A DNA stretch of 18,490 nucleotides from Hesseltinella vesiculosa (lineage: Eukaryota > Mucoromycota > Mucoromycetes > Mucorales > Cunninghamellaceae): NCBI GenBank assembly GCA_002104935.1, contig MCGT01000074.1:1-18490 (forward strand). The letters are read 5' to 3'. The position numbers and the translations under genes were made by a program. Shown here in pieces: positions 8,383 to 17,244 of the stretch. The notes beneath the pieces are model-generated. The model saw only the letters and a program-made list of their open reading frames with translations, was not told the DNA's origin and made no database searches. Position 1 is the first letter of the stretch, and each line of letters opens with the position of its first letter.

Positions 8383-9371
8383 GATGAGCAACGTTCAAAC
8401 GAGAAAAAAGCGAGGAAAAGAAATAAAAAAAAGGAGAGAGAAAAAGAATGCGAGGAAAAAATAAAAGCATTTTCTTGGTGCTGTTCCGAGGTCGCACCAT
8501 TGCTGATTGGCTAGGTTGCTGATCCTGCTTTTCTCTTTTTCTTTCATTGCCAAGATCTGTTTTCCACACACGAGAACAAAAAATGAACTTTGTAACCAAA
8601 AATAATTGTTTTTTGAACCACAGATGTGTGAACACAAAAGATGCTGCGCGTTTCTTCAAGCCATGGACGGCGAGCCCGTTTCGCGTATAAACTTTTTTGC
8701 GCTGGGCCGGTGAAAATAAAAAAAAAGGTTCCTAAGGCAGCCAGCAACAAGTCAGCACTTCGGATCAGGTGAACAAAGGCTGCTCCACCCCCTCTCACCC
8801 CTAAATATAAACTTGGGTCCTTCTTTAAAACAATGAGCGTCGTTTCTTGTTCCTGGTCAACATTTTAATATCGGGGTGCAACATTTTTCTGGAACCTGCA
8901 TGCCCTGTTTTGCATGACAATCCACCCACCGACACCACATCCGCACCAATGAAATAACAAATGTTTCACGCTCCCGCCTGATGGTTTTTTGGCGCATTGT
9001 CTGTCATGAAGCAAAAAGAAACGAAGCGCTTGCGCCAAGCCCGGATTCACAAAACCAGGCGTAAAATGAAAAAAGGATGAAGTTGAAAAAAAAAAGAATG
9101 GAGTGAAGCGTAGCACTAATGACCTATTTCTACCAAGGATAGTATCGCTGGCAATTCAAGTAACTCCAGGCACTGGAGACGGGATGGAGTGCACTTTTTA
9201 AAAAAGCAGGGTGAACGGCCGACGCAAAAAGAAAGGGCCAAACGGGGCATTTTTTCCCGTATGCGTTTTTTTTTTCGTGTGAGTGTTACGTTTCTTTTTT
9301 TTTTTTTCCTCTCCCCAACCTTTTTCTTTTTCCTTTCCTCTTCCCAATTTTCTTCTCACATAAAAAGCAGC
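8383..9371. other. Divergent intergenic region, no gene seen
   Basis: About 990 bp between the minus-strand CYSTM-type gene and the plus-strand 92-aa gene, presumably containing both promoters. Two TATAAA sequences occur on the plus strand (8686-8691, 8806-8811), but they are far from the start at 9372 and cannot be assigned. From about 9265 to 9360 the plus strand is strongly T/C-rich, consistent with a pyrimidine-rich leader before the start at 9372. No coding region or RNA gene could be supported. Confidence 0.6.
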
Positions 9372-9650
9372 ATGGGTTGGGTAACTTCGCTGAAACGAAA
9401 CTATGATTTGCACCAGCTAAACAAGTACACCAAACGTCGCAGCACTCAATCTCCGTTTGAGGGCCGCTCAAAAGCCTACTACGACCAGGTCTACGTCGAC
9501 GGCCATTACAAAACGGATCAGCTAGCCAACGCAAAAGAACGCCAACGGCAGTCTCTCTCCTCTATTCTAAAATTCTCTCCTTCTCGACATACCCCATCAT
9601 TGGCCACCCAGCAACTGAAAACGTCCGAGAGCTACACCGTGCAAGGCTAA
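9372..9650 (+). CDS. Unidentified 92-aa basic protein
   Basis: Single exon beginning MGWVTSLKRNYDLHQLNKYT and ending SYTVQG. An in-frame ATG at 9189 exists, but the extension would be a low-complexity Phe/Ser stretch from the T-rich leader, so 9372 is preferred. The protein is basic, rich in Lys, Arg, Tyr and Ser, and lacks membrane segments. The N-terminus fits the myristoylation pattern MG-x3-S (Gly2, Ser6). No known family is recognised. The balanced composition and a pyrimidine tract just upstream favour a real gene, but only moderately. Confidence 0.6.
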   Translation: MGWVTSLKRNYDLHQLNKYTKRRSTQSPFEGRSKAYYDQVYVDGHYKTDQLANAKERQRQSLSSILKFSPSRHTPSLATQQLKTSESYTVQG

Positions 9651-9915
9651 AAAAAAAAAAAAAAGAAATAACCAACAATCAATGCAAACCGTGCTTTTTT
9701 CTCCTTTTTTTTTTGTTCTCCTGTTCTCCTTCTTCGACGCTTTTTTTTATGCACAGCTTCGGTTGGCCTGGGTGTTCTTCCTGGTGAAAGGCATCCATTT
9801 TTTTTATTGATATTTACACAACACAAACAATAAATGGCAATGTGATCAGGGTATTGGAGAACAGATGGAGAGTGACGATAAAAACGTGACACAATAAAAA
9901 AAAAGCAAGTGTGTG

Positions 9916-10294
9916 TTACGTTGTAGTTTCCATGGCATGAAGTTGCTGCCTCATTTGATCCGTTCCAAAGTTTTCCACCTATGGTAACGTAAAGAAGACG
10001 AGGTCAGTTTAGAGTTTTTTTTTTCCTGTAGCATTTTCTTACGCTACGAAGGATGGATGGGTACAAATCCCAAGCAGGGAGTTCATGAGACGAAGGGTTG
10101 GGCGGGCAGACGTTCATCGTGAAAATGTTGGCTGTTCTAGGATGACGTCGTACAGGAGGTGAGGGCTGGTGTTCATAGCCGTTCCCTAACCTTCGACTTA
10201 GACTTGGATAAAGATCATAGCTTGGTGGTGCCGTTTTGTAATATTGATAATACGTTCGAGGGTTGGTTTCTAAAGGTGGTGTGACAACAGACAT
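9916..10294 (-). CDS. Unidentified 104-aa protein with duplicated DLYPS motif
   Basis: Exons 10294-10043 and 9978-9916 join in phase 0, giving 104 aa. The N-terminus is SVVTPPLETNPRTYYQYY and the end is QMRQQLHAMETTT. The motif DLYPS occurs twice, as SYDLYPSLSRR and AWDLYPSILRS, about 50 residues apart. A 54-nt in-frame segment between them starts GTTAGG and ends CATCCTAG, so it could be an alternatively spliced intron of 18 codons; I kept it as coding because GTTAGG is a poor donor. No domain is recognised. It is divergent from the Mex67-like gene, with which it shares a 950-bp spacer. Confidence 0.65.
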
Positions 10295-11242
10295 CTTTAA
10301 TAACGTTGTGGATATAATAAAAGAAAGTGGTGAAGTAAAAGAGCAGAATAAAGTGAGACGGTGAGAAAGAAATAAAAAAAAGAGTGAGAAAAGGAGTGTG
10401 GAAAAAACCGACTTGGGCTTTTTTTATATTGGCCGACTTTTTGACCCCCAAATCATCTTGGTATCATTCAACAGGTTTGTTGAAGAGGAAGATGTCAGGT
10501 GACATCTGAATCCCAATGTGATAGGTGTGCAGCCTGATCATGGGTATTAAACCAACACTTGTTCCACAGCCGTCTTGCTCCCTTTTTATTTTATTTTTTT
10601 GTTTGGCTTATCGTCTGTTGATCGAGCAAATTAAAATCTTTCTTATTCTCATGCAAAACGAGACAACATCAGCAGTAAAATGGCGAGTGCCTTTTTCCAC
10701 AAACCAAAAATTGCGACCATTCCTGTAAGCTACGGCTTTGTTTGTTCGTTGTTTTTTTCGACCTCGGTGCCAAATGTGGATTCGGTCTTTGAAACCCTCC
10801 GCAGGCATCGACACTTCAGGGTACCTACACTTTTTCATTCTGCATTATGACGTTTAATTGTGATGCTAAAAAAACCAGGTCGATTAGTGAAGGTCACTTA
10901 GTCAACTCAGCAGCCATTACATTTTGACAACTCCGGCTCCAAGCTAAAAACAAACGAAGAGTCCTTCAATCAGCCAAAACCAAGCCAGGTAGGCACAGCT
11001 ATTGGTCAGGCAGGGTCCATTTGTCACCAAAAAAAAAAAAAAAGTGAGCGCTTCGTAGCACTTTCTACTTGATAGATCCGCTGTACTGTAAATCGTAAAC
11101 TTTTCTGAATGCTGAAAAAATCATAGGCGAAGAAGGTTCGAAAGTTTCCCAGCTGCGGAACAAAGACGGAGGCTTTGACCAGATTTTCCATTTTCATTTT
11201 TTTTTTTTTTTTTTTCACTTTTTACATATTGTCTACCTGCCA
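10295..11242. other. Divergent intergenic region, no gene seen
   Basis: About 950 bp between the minus-strand 104-aa gene and the plus-strand Mex67-like gene, presumably with both promoters. It contains several A/T homopolymers, including a long T-tract ending about 25 bp before the Mex67-like ATG. Short reading frames in it lack coding character. Confidence 0.6.
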
Positions 11243-13310
11243 ATGGTTGCACCTGCACAAAAGGAAGCGCCTAAATCCGGCTTGTCTGCTCTGTTTGGCG
11301 GCTTTGTACCCAAAAGGAATCCTGCTGCTGATCTCTCCACTGCAACACCCAGCACTGATCAAGTGGGAGGTCGTATGAAAACAAAACGAAAGAATCTCGC
11401 CACCAAGGCTCGCATGGCTGGCCGCCAAATCACCTTGGCTGCCACTAAAACCATCCTCGATGAAGATGCTGATATCGATATGAATGGCACCTCCTCGACC
11501 AAGAAGAAAAGAAAGCCTAGGCAGTAAGCTCAGAAAGATAGGCTGGCAACTTTGGATCTGACCAGTTCTTGCTTTGCGACTGTTGTCCTGTAGTAATCCT
11601 TATGGCGGCCGTAAGAAACCTGTGGCCAAGGCAATCAAGCAACACCCTGTGGAAATCTTGGTAAGTGTATTGATCTAGTTATGCTGAGACGATGTTGTTA
11701 AAGAACGAGTAAGCTAATGACTTGACGCACTTCAAGATTCAAGGCTGCCCTCCTGGAAGTGAAATGAGTTTGATTCAGTTTTTACAGATCAAGTCCAAAA
11801 AGACATGGCAACCGCTTGATTGCAAGGCCGTGGATCAGCAAGGCACTTTGCTTCTGGTTGTAGACGGCGACCTACTTGCTGCCTCGATTGCCCGACTGGA
11901 CGGTTACCTGTTTGGCACGTCGACGATCCACATCGAATTGAAAAAGTCGGAGGAGCAAACCGACGCGATCACCACCGACCAGGACGAAGCGAAGGCCAAA
12001 CTGACCACCATGGACGTCCTGCGCCTCTTCCTCAAGTCACGCTGGACCGCCGAATCCGGCTACCTCAACCTTGACAACATGGCCGATGATCCTCTGCTGA
12101 AGCGCCATGCCATCCGTCCCCCAGGTGACAAGGCAGCTTCGGCTGTGGTTGGCCCTGCCATGATGAAGTTGGCCGGTGAAATGTTTGGCGATACTGTTGT
12201 GACGCTCTCGTTTGCCAACAACCGCTTGCTCAACGTTCAGCCCATCTCGACCGTGGCCCAGTACTTGCCCCAGTTGCAAAACCTGTCGTTCCAACACAAC
12301 CTCATCAAGTCCTACGAGGGCTTACAAGCCATCAGCGGCACCGGGAAATTGCTGAACCTGCGCGAATTGGTCTTGGACGACAACCCTCTGGTGATCAATG
12401 AGATCAAGCAGCGCGGACACAACCGAGGCTATGTGCGCAACGTCGTCAAGCGTTTCCCAACCATTGTGCTGCTCGACGGTTCACCCATCCAGCTGTCCGA
12501 AGACGATGTTGAGTCTATTCAAAAGACAGGCAAGATCATGCCGCTCGACACTCGCCCCAACTACTTTGACTCGGACGAAACACGTAGTATTGTCATGAAC
12601 TTTCTCGTCAATTACTTTCGTTGCTTTGACTCTGGCGACCGCTCGCCGCTAGCCCTGTTATACCACCCACAAGCCATCTTTACCATCACCAACAAAGTGC
12701 GCCTACGTGCCATCAACCGCCAAAGTCGCAAGACCAAGAAGACTGAGATGGACGATGGCTCCAAATTGGAATGGAACACCCTCGACCACAATCTCAAGCT
12801 AAACAACGAAAGTAAGCTTTCTTTGGACCATCAAAAAAAAGGGAAAAATATTCACCTGGTCACTCTTTAGAGCAAGCCGCCAAAGGAATCATGACCGGCT
12901 CAGAAGTCATTGGTGAAACTCTGAAGAGACTGCCCCCTACCGAACACGATTTCAGCAACGCAAAGGATTATGTCTTGGACGCTTATCAAACGCCTGCCGG
13001 GATGGTTGTGATATTGCACGGTGAATTTAAGCAAGACCCGTCTCTGCCACCCTTTTCGTTTGATCGTTCCTTTATTTTGCTGCCAACGGAGCCTGGATCT
13101 GTGTAAGCGAATGGATGGCCCAGCCCTGATCATTTGGAATCTCACCCCTCCTTTTTCTCCACTTTCTCTAGAACGGCCTCCACCGGCAGCCCAGTCACCA
13201 TTGTGTCGGATGCCCTGAACGTGCGAGATTATGTTGGCAACCAAGGTTTCCAAGTGCAAAAGAAATACAATTTCCAAAGCATCTTCATGCCTGGCTCTGT
13301 GGCCATCTAA
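11243..13310 (+). CDS. mRNA export factor, Mex67/NXF1 family, without a TAP-C domain
   Basis: Exons 11243-11523, 11594-11660, 11737-12811, 12871-13102 and 13172-13310 join in frame to 597 aa. Mex67/NXF1 proteins carry mRNPs through nuclear pores, usually as a heterodimer with Mtr2/NXT1. Residues 1-116 are basic with nuclear-localisation-like clusters (MKTKRK, KKKRKPR). An RRM-like fold fits about 117-190. Leucine-rich repeats run from about 268 to 362 (LSFANNRLLNVQPI, LQNLSFQHNLIKS, LRELVLDDNPL, ending in FPTIVLLDGSPI). The NTF2-like domain starts near 399 (MNFLVNYFRCFDSGDRSPL) and reaches near the end (GNQGFQVQKKYNFQSIFMPG). The protein stops at SVAI, where family members normally continue into a UBA-like TAP-C domain that binds FG nucleoporins. 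It could be a paralogue or a lineage-specific form. Confidence 0.92.
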
Positions 13311-13783
13311 ATCAGCTTATTTTTAAGCCCATTCTTACCATGCCCAACCCCATTCTTCCATCGTAATTTTTACTCTCTCCTTAGCATCTTCCCTATATCC
13401 TTTTTGTTTAATTCTTTTTGAAAATGAACCTAGACATTTAAGCAGAAAATCCCATGCCCACCCTCTCTCGCGTGCTCGAAGGAAAGTCGACGGAGTAAGA
13501 CAGGATATTCTTGTAACCATATGTTACTTGAGTATCTTGACGTTCTAATTTTACCCTTCTTTCCCAACACTTTCTTTGCTTTAATCAAAGTACCCCAGCA
13601 TGGGAAATCCAAGTTGCAAAAAAAAAAAAAAGGTACGTCGGAGAGAGAAAAGAATTTGGTCGCTTTGAAGTGTGAGGTTTCTGATTGGCTGGATTTGGTG
13701 TAAGCCTGGTCGTTTTGTTGCAGGAGACTGGCTGGTCGCTTTTGGTCGTTTTGTGGTGGGGTTTTCTCTTTTCGTTTAGAAAG
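13311..13783. other. Intergenic region between the Mex67-like and PAC3-like genes
   Basis: Holds the 3' end of the Mex67-like transcript and the promoter of the PAC3-like gene. A poly-A tract lies near 13620. GTAAGC (about 13700) and TTTCGTTTAG (ending 13780) could bound a 5'UTR intron of the PAC3-like gene, but this rests on splice signals alone. No other gene is seen. Confidence 0.5.
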
Positions 13784-14248
13784 ATGGCAGATTCACAAGA
13801 TTTTCCTATTACCCTGAAGCAAGTAGCATTACCAATCAATGACACACACGTCGAAATCCTACTCCAAGGCTTCAGTGACAAGATATTCATCATCGTCACT
13901 CAGTATGGGAAAATCGGAAGCCTGGTAAGCGCTGCCCACAAACAAAAGCTTCTAGACTGACCATCTTGAAAGATCCACACTACCTTTGATGTGTTGCCAT
14001 CACTTGCACGAGATCCAAAAGCTGTACCAACCACCAGCAGCTTCCTGTTGGGCGAATCTTCTGGTCCTCAGGCAGATCTCTATACCTTGTATGCCACATC
14101 CATCACCCAAGCCGTAGGCGCCATGAATCCTCACGAAAAACGACCTGTCCTCCTCGGTATTGCCCTGAAACCACTCGCTTCCATGGAAGAGAAACGAAAA
14201 GTGTTCCACCCGATCCTCGACGCCATCATGGCCAATCCTGTTTGGTAA
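13784..14248 (+). CDS. Proteasome assembly chaperone 3-like protein (PAC3/Poc3)
   Basis: Exons 13784-13924 and 13973-14248 join in phase 0 to 138 aa. The fold is suggested by alternating hydrophobic strands: FPITLKQVALPINDTHVEI, then LLQGFSDKIFIIVTQYGKIG, an acidic loop, and LLGIALKPLASMEEKRKVFH near the C-terminus. This matches PSMG3/PAC3-type chaperones, which act as heterodimers to build the 20S proteasome alpha ring. Length (122-148 aa in known members) fits. A branch-point-like ACTGAC precedes the intron acceptor. Sequence conservation in this family is low, so the assignment is probable rather than certain. It is convergent with SPB4. Confidence 0.72.
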
Positions 14249-14604
14249 CTTTTTTACTACCCTTCCTGCCCTTTACTTGCCCCCCCCCCCCCTGCCCTGC
14301 TGCTGTACATATTCCAAAAATAAAGCACGGGCAAATCCTTTGCAACCAAAACAAGCGTATACAAACCGTCTTGCTATCGCAGGGTACTGATCTGTATGAT
14401 CTAGGCACCTGGGGCATTCGGCATGCCGGACTTATAGCTGTCGACGCCACGAAAACGCTCCCACCCATCCTCTCTCTTGGTCAGACTTCAGGCGACTTTT
14501 TCGTTTGCGGTGGTATGCTCTAGAGTTTTAGTTTACGAATTGGTGGATGCAGAAAAAAAAAAAGAGTGGGACATGGTACATGGTAAGAGGGGGGTGGTTA
14601 CTAT
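14249..14604. other. Convergent intergenic region
   Basis: Between the 3' ends of the PAC3-like and SPB4 genes. It contains an uninterrupted C13 tract (14280-14292) and an AATAAA on the plus strand shortly after it (about 14319), which could serve as the polyadenylation signal of the PAC3-like gene. A 93-codon plus-strand reading frame (14242-14523) has no recognisable coding character and is not called. Confidence 0.55.
14280..14292. repeat. Poly-C tract, 13 bases
   Basis: Thirteen consecutive C residues about 30 bp past the stop codon of the PAC3-like gene. It is the only long G/C homopolymer in a window dominated by A/T homopolymers. Length may be unreliable in short-read assembly. Confidence 0.9.
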
Positions 14605-16888
14605 CTACAAATCATCAAAGCCGGAGGCACCAGTCATGGAATCAAACTGGGTCTTACTGATCTTGCCTTTACGAAGTTTTTTGGCAAGGCGTTCTTCCTG
14701 AGCCAGGTCATCCCAGTCGTCACCGTCGTCATCATCTTGCTGCTGGTCCTTGGACACGTCGTCATGCTGGCGTTTCAAAAAGTCCTTTTTCCGGTCTTTC
14801 TTGATCTTGCGCTCAACCTTGCGTTCCTTGGCTTCGATCTTGTTGGACCAGGCAACCGTTCTACAGCAAAATAGATCGGTGAGCAAAGGATCGTCTTCTC
14901 TTCCATTTTTTACTCGACATGCTGGGCCACCTACTTTTTGTGCTTCTTGGGCTCAAACTTTTTGCCCTTTTCTTTTTCTCGGAGTCGTTTGGCCTCACGG
15001 TTCTTGTCGGCATAGGCATAGGCGTCCCACTGCACGATTGACAATAAAAACATGTTAGCTTTCTTCTTTTCGGGTCTTTGTGTCTAGTAAGCACTTGCAT
15101 CCATCTCCATTGGTTCAAACGAGTCGGGGGCATCTTTCAGTTCAGGCATTTTGGGGAGCTAGACGAGGGTAGAAAAAAAAAGAAAAAGACGTGAGCCTAC
15201 TTTGTGTTTACTTGCGCGACTGGATTTACTCTTAGGAGGGCATAGCCCATGCCAGCATCGCCAATGTCGAGGTCCTTGCTGCGGAAGATATAGTTGGCTT
15301 CGTGTTTGGAATAGGAGCGGGCCCAAGAGACAAAAGCTTTGACGCCTCGGTCACTGAGATCACGATCGGTTTTGATGACAGCACGCCACTCATCAATCAG
15401 GTCTTGCACATGAGGGTCTTCGACACGTACACTGGTGGTATTGTCGTCCGTGTCATCGGTAATGTTGGCATTGTCAAAAGTCTCACCGTTGGCAAGGCGA
15501 TAGGGTGAGCGTTGCAGCGGCACTTTACGCAGGCGTTGGAAGTCAACATACGTTTCTTCACGACCACGGACCAACAGCACTGTAGCCTTGCCCCTGCGTC
15601 CAGCACGTGCAGCACGACCACAGCGATGAGCAAACGCTTTGGGGTCCTGAGGCGGGTCGACCTGGATCACGTAGTCGACGTCAGGGATATCCAGACCGCG
15701 GGAGGCGACGTCAGTACACAGAAGCAGAGCAGGGACGGCGGGCGGGAGCTGGGTGAACTGGGTGTAAGCAGTGGTGCGGCGGCTGCTGTCCATTTGACCA
15801 TGGAGCGAGTGGATTTCAAAGGGCTTGAGGGCCTGTGTACGTTTAAGCAGCTTGTAAAAGTAGTCGACGCATGCGCACGTGGCCACATACACAATGAATT
15901 TCCGGGCGCCGTCGGGGTTGTTCATTTCATTTTCGAGCAAGCGCAAGACCTGGGGCCATTTCTGTCGAGGTTCGCATACCACATAGTCGATGGTCAGGGT
16001 GGCAGGGGTTCTTTGGCTGTGGCCTTTGTTGAGCAGATCTTCGACCTTGACGACGACACGCACGGGGTTACGCAGGCCAGCCTTGACAAGGTTGGAAATG
16101 GCGTCGGTCATGGTGGCAGAGAACAGGCCGGTACGGCGCTGCTTGGGTAGCTGGGCAATGATGCTGCTCAGCTGTTGCGCGAATCCCATGTCCAGCAGCC
16201 GATCGGCCTCATCCATCACAAGCACTTCGAATTCCTTGGTGTTGACCAGCTTATTGCTGCGCGTGAGTAACTCTTCGAGACGACCGGGGGTGCCGACAAT
16301 GATGCGAGGGCATGTTTCCTTGAACCGGACCATGTCTTGCTGTAATGTTGTGCTACCGCCAATAAACAAGCCTACAGACAGACGATCGGAATGGTCCTGG
16401 ATGAATTGTTGGAACACGGTGTTAATTTGCTGGGCAAGTTCACTAAGTAATGGAGAAAAAAAAAAGTGAGCGATATTGCACAGGGGATGCTAAAAACGTA
16501 CCGAGTAGGTGTGATGACCATGGCACCGATTTCATGTCCTTTCAATGGATCCTCTCTACGCAGAAGCTTTTCAATGATGGGGATAACAAAAGCCAGCGTC
16601 TTGCCTGAGCCGGTGACAGCCTAAAGAAGAAGTAAACGTAAGTGTCCTTTATCTTTGGAAGTTCTGGAATGTACTTCAACAACCACGTCCTTATTCTTCA
16701 TAAACAGTGGAATGGCGCCTGCTTGGACGGGTGTCATGGAATCAAAGCCCATGAGAGCAAGCTGGTCAAGGCTAAGGAGAAGAAAATGGTTTGAGAAACA
16801 ATGGCAGGAAAGGGATAGATTACATTTCAGGACTGAGGGGGGTCTGGAGTGTTGCCCAAGTACCTGCTTGGTTAGGTACAGCGTCCAT
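14605..16888 (-). CDS. SPB4: ATP-dependent RNA helicase Spb4/DDX55
   Basis: Exons 16888-16824, 16771-16675, 16620-16502, 16442-15230, 15158-15099, 15029-14935 and 14860-14605 join in frame to 634 aa. Spb4 is a nucleolar DEAD-box ATPase required for 60S ribosomal subunit maturation. Seen in order: Q-motif region ([11 protein letters not shown]), Walker A AVTGSGKT (55-62), TPTREL (from 91), GTPGR, DEAD (171-174), SAT (202-204), [11 protein letters not shown], and [11 protein letters not shown] (366-376), the variant typical of Spb4. It continues into the Spb4 C-terminal extension ([23 protein letters not shown]) and a Lys/Asp-rich tail. Intron 5 (15098-15030) uses a GC donor, GCAAGT, with branch site GCTAAC and acceptor GTGCAG. 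A Tc1/mariner copy lies about 105 bp upstream of the ATG. Confidence 0.95.
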
Positions 16889-17177
16889 GGTGAATTGATC
16901 GTGGTGAAAGAATGAGTGAAGGAAAAAAAAAATGGCAGCGGCAGAGCCAATGAAGAAAAAGCCACTGGTCGGTGTCTCAAATGCAGCAAGTTTACACTCT
17001 CTCCATGAATAAGTGGCGGCTCTCCTGGAAGACAGGTGGCGGACTTTGGATTTTTGAGTGTCGCACAAGCCAAGACAAATTTGGCGCAGCGTTTTTTTTT
17101 TTTTGTCGGGATGACCAAATGGACTATGTCGCATTTTGAGAAAGTTGCCTTTTTCCATGTTTCCCCGATAAAACAAG

Positions 17178-17185
17178 TATATAAG
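17178..17185 (+). promoter_or_regulatory. TATA box of the copy C transposase
   Basis: TATATAAG, 60 nt upstream of the transposase ATG at 17245. It lies inside the segment deleted from copies A and B, consistent with their loss of expression. Position and sequence fit a core promoter, but no transcription start is known. Confidence 0.55.
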
Positions 17186-17244
17186 AAGCGATCTAATGTG
17201 TGGCAGTTGTACATTTCAAAGGTCACTGATTTTGGTTATTACGT

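Noticed and set aside
8544..9116. Several 70-90 codon minus-strand reading frames
   Set aside because: Low-complexity Phe/Ser-rich translations of A-rich DNA with no splice logic or recognisable domain; treated as intergenic.
9189..9371. N-terminal extension of the 92-aa protein from the ATG at 9189
   Set aside because: The added 61 residues are mainly Phe/Ser runs from a T-rich leader; the internal ATG after the pyrimidine tract is more credible.
11128..11145. GGTTCGAA, resembling a tRNA B box
   Set aside because: No acceptor stem, anticodon arm or A box can be formed around it.
14242..14523. A 93-codon plus-strand reading frame after the PAC3-like gene
   Set aside because: It starts across the PAC3 stop region and a poly-C tract, and has no recognisable coding character or partner exon.
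15512..16150. A 212-codon plus-strand reading frame
   Set aside because: It lies antisense to the conserved helicase core of SPB4 and mirrors its codon structure.
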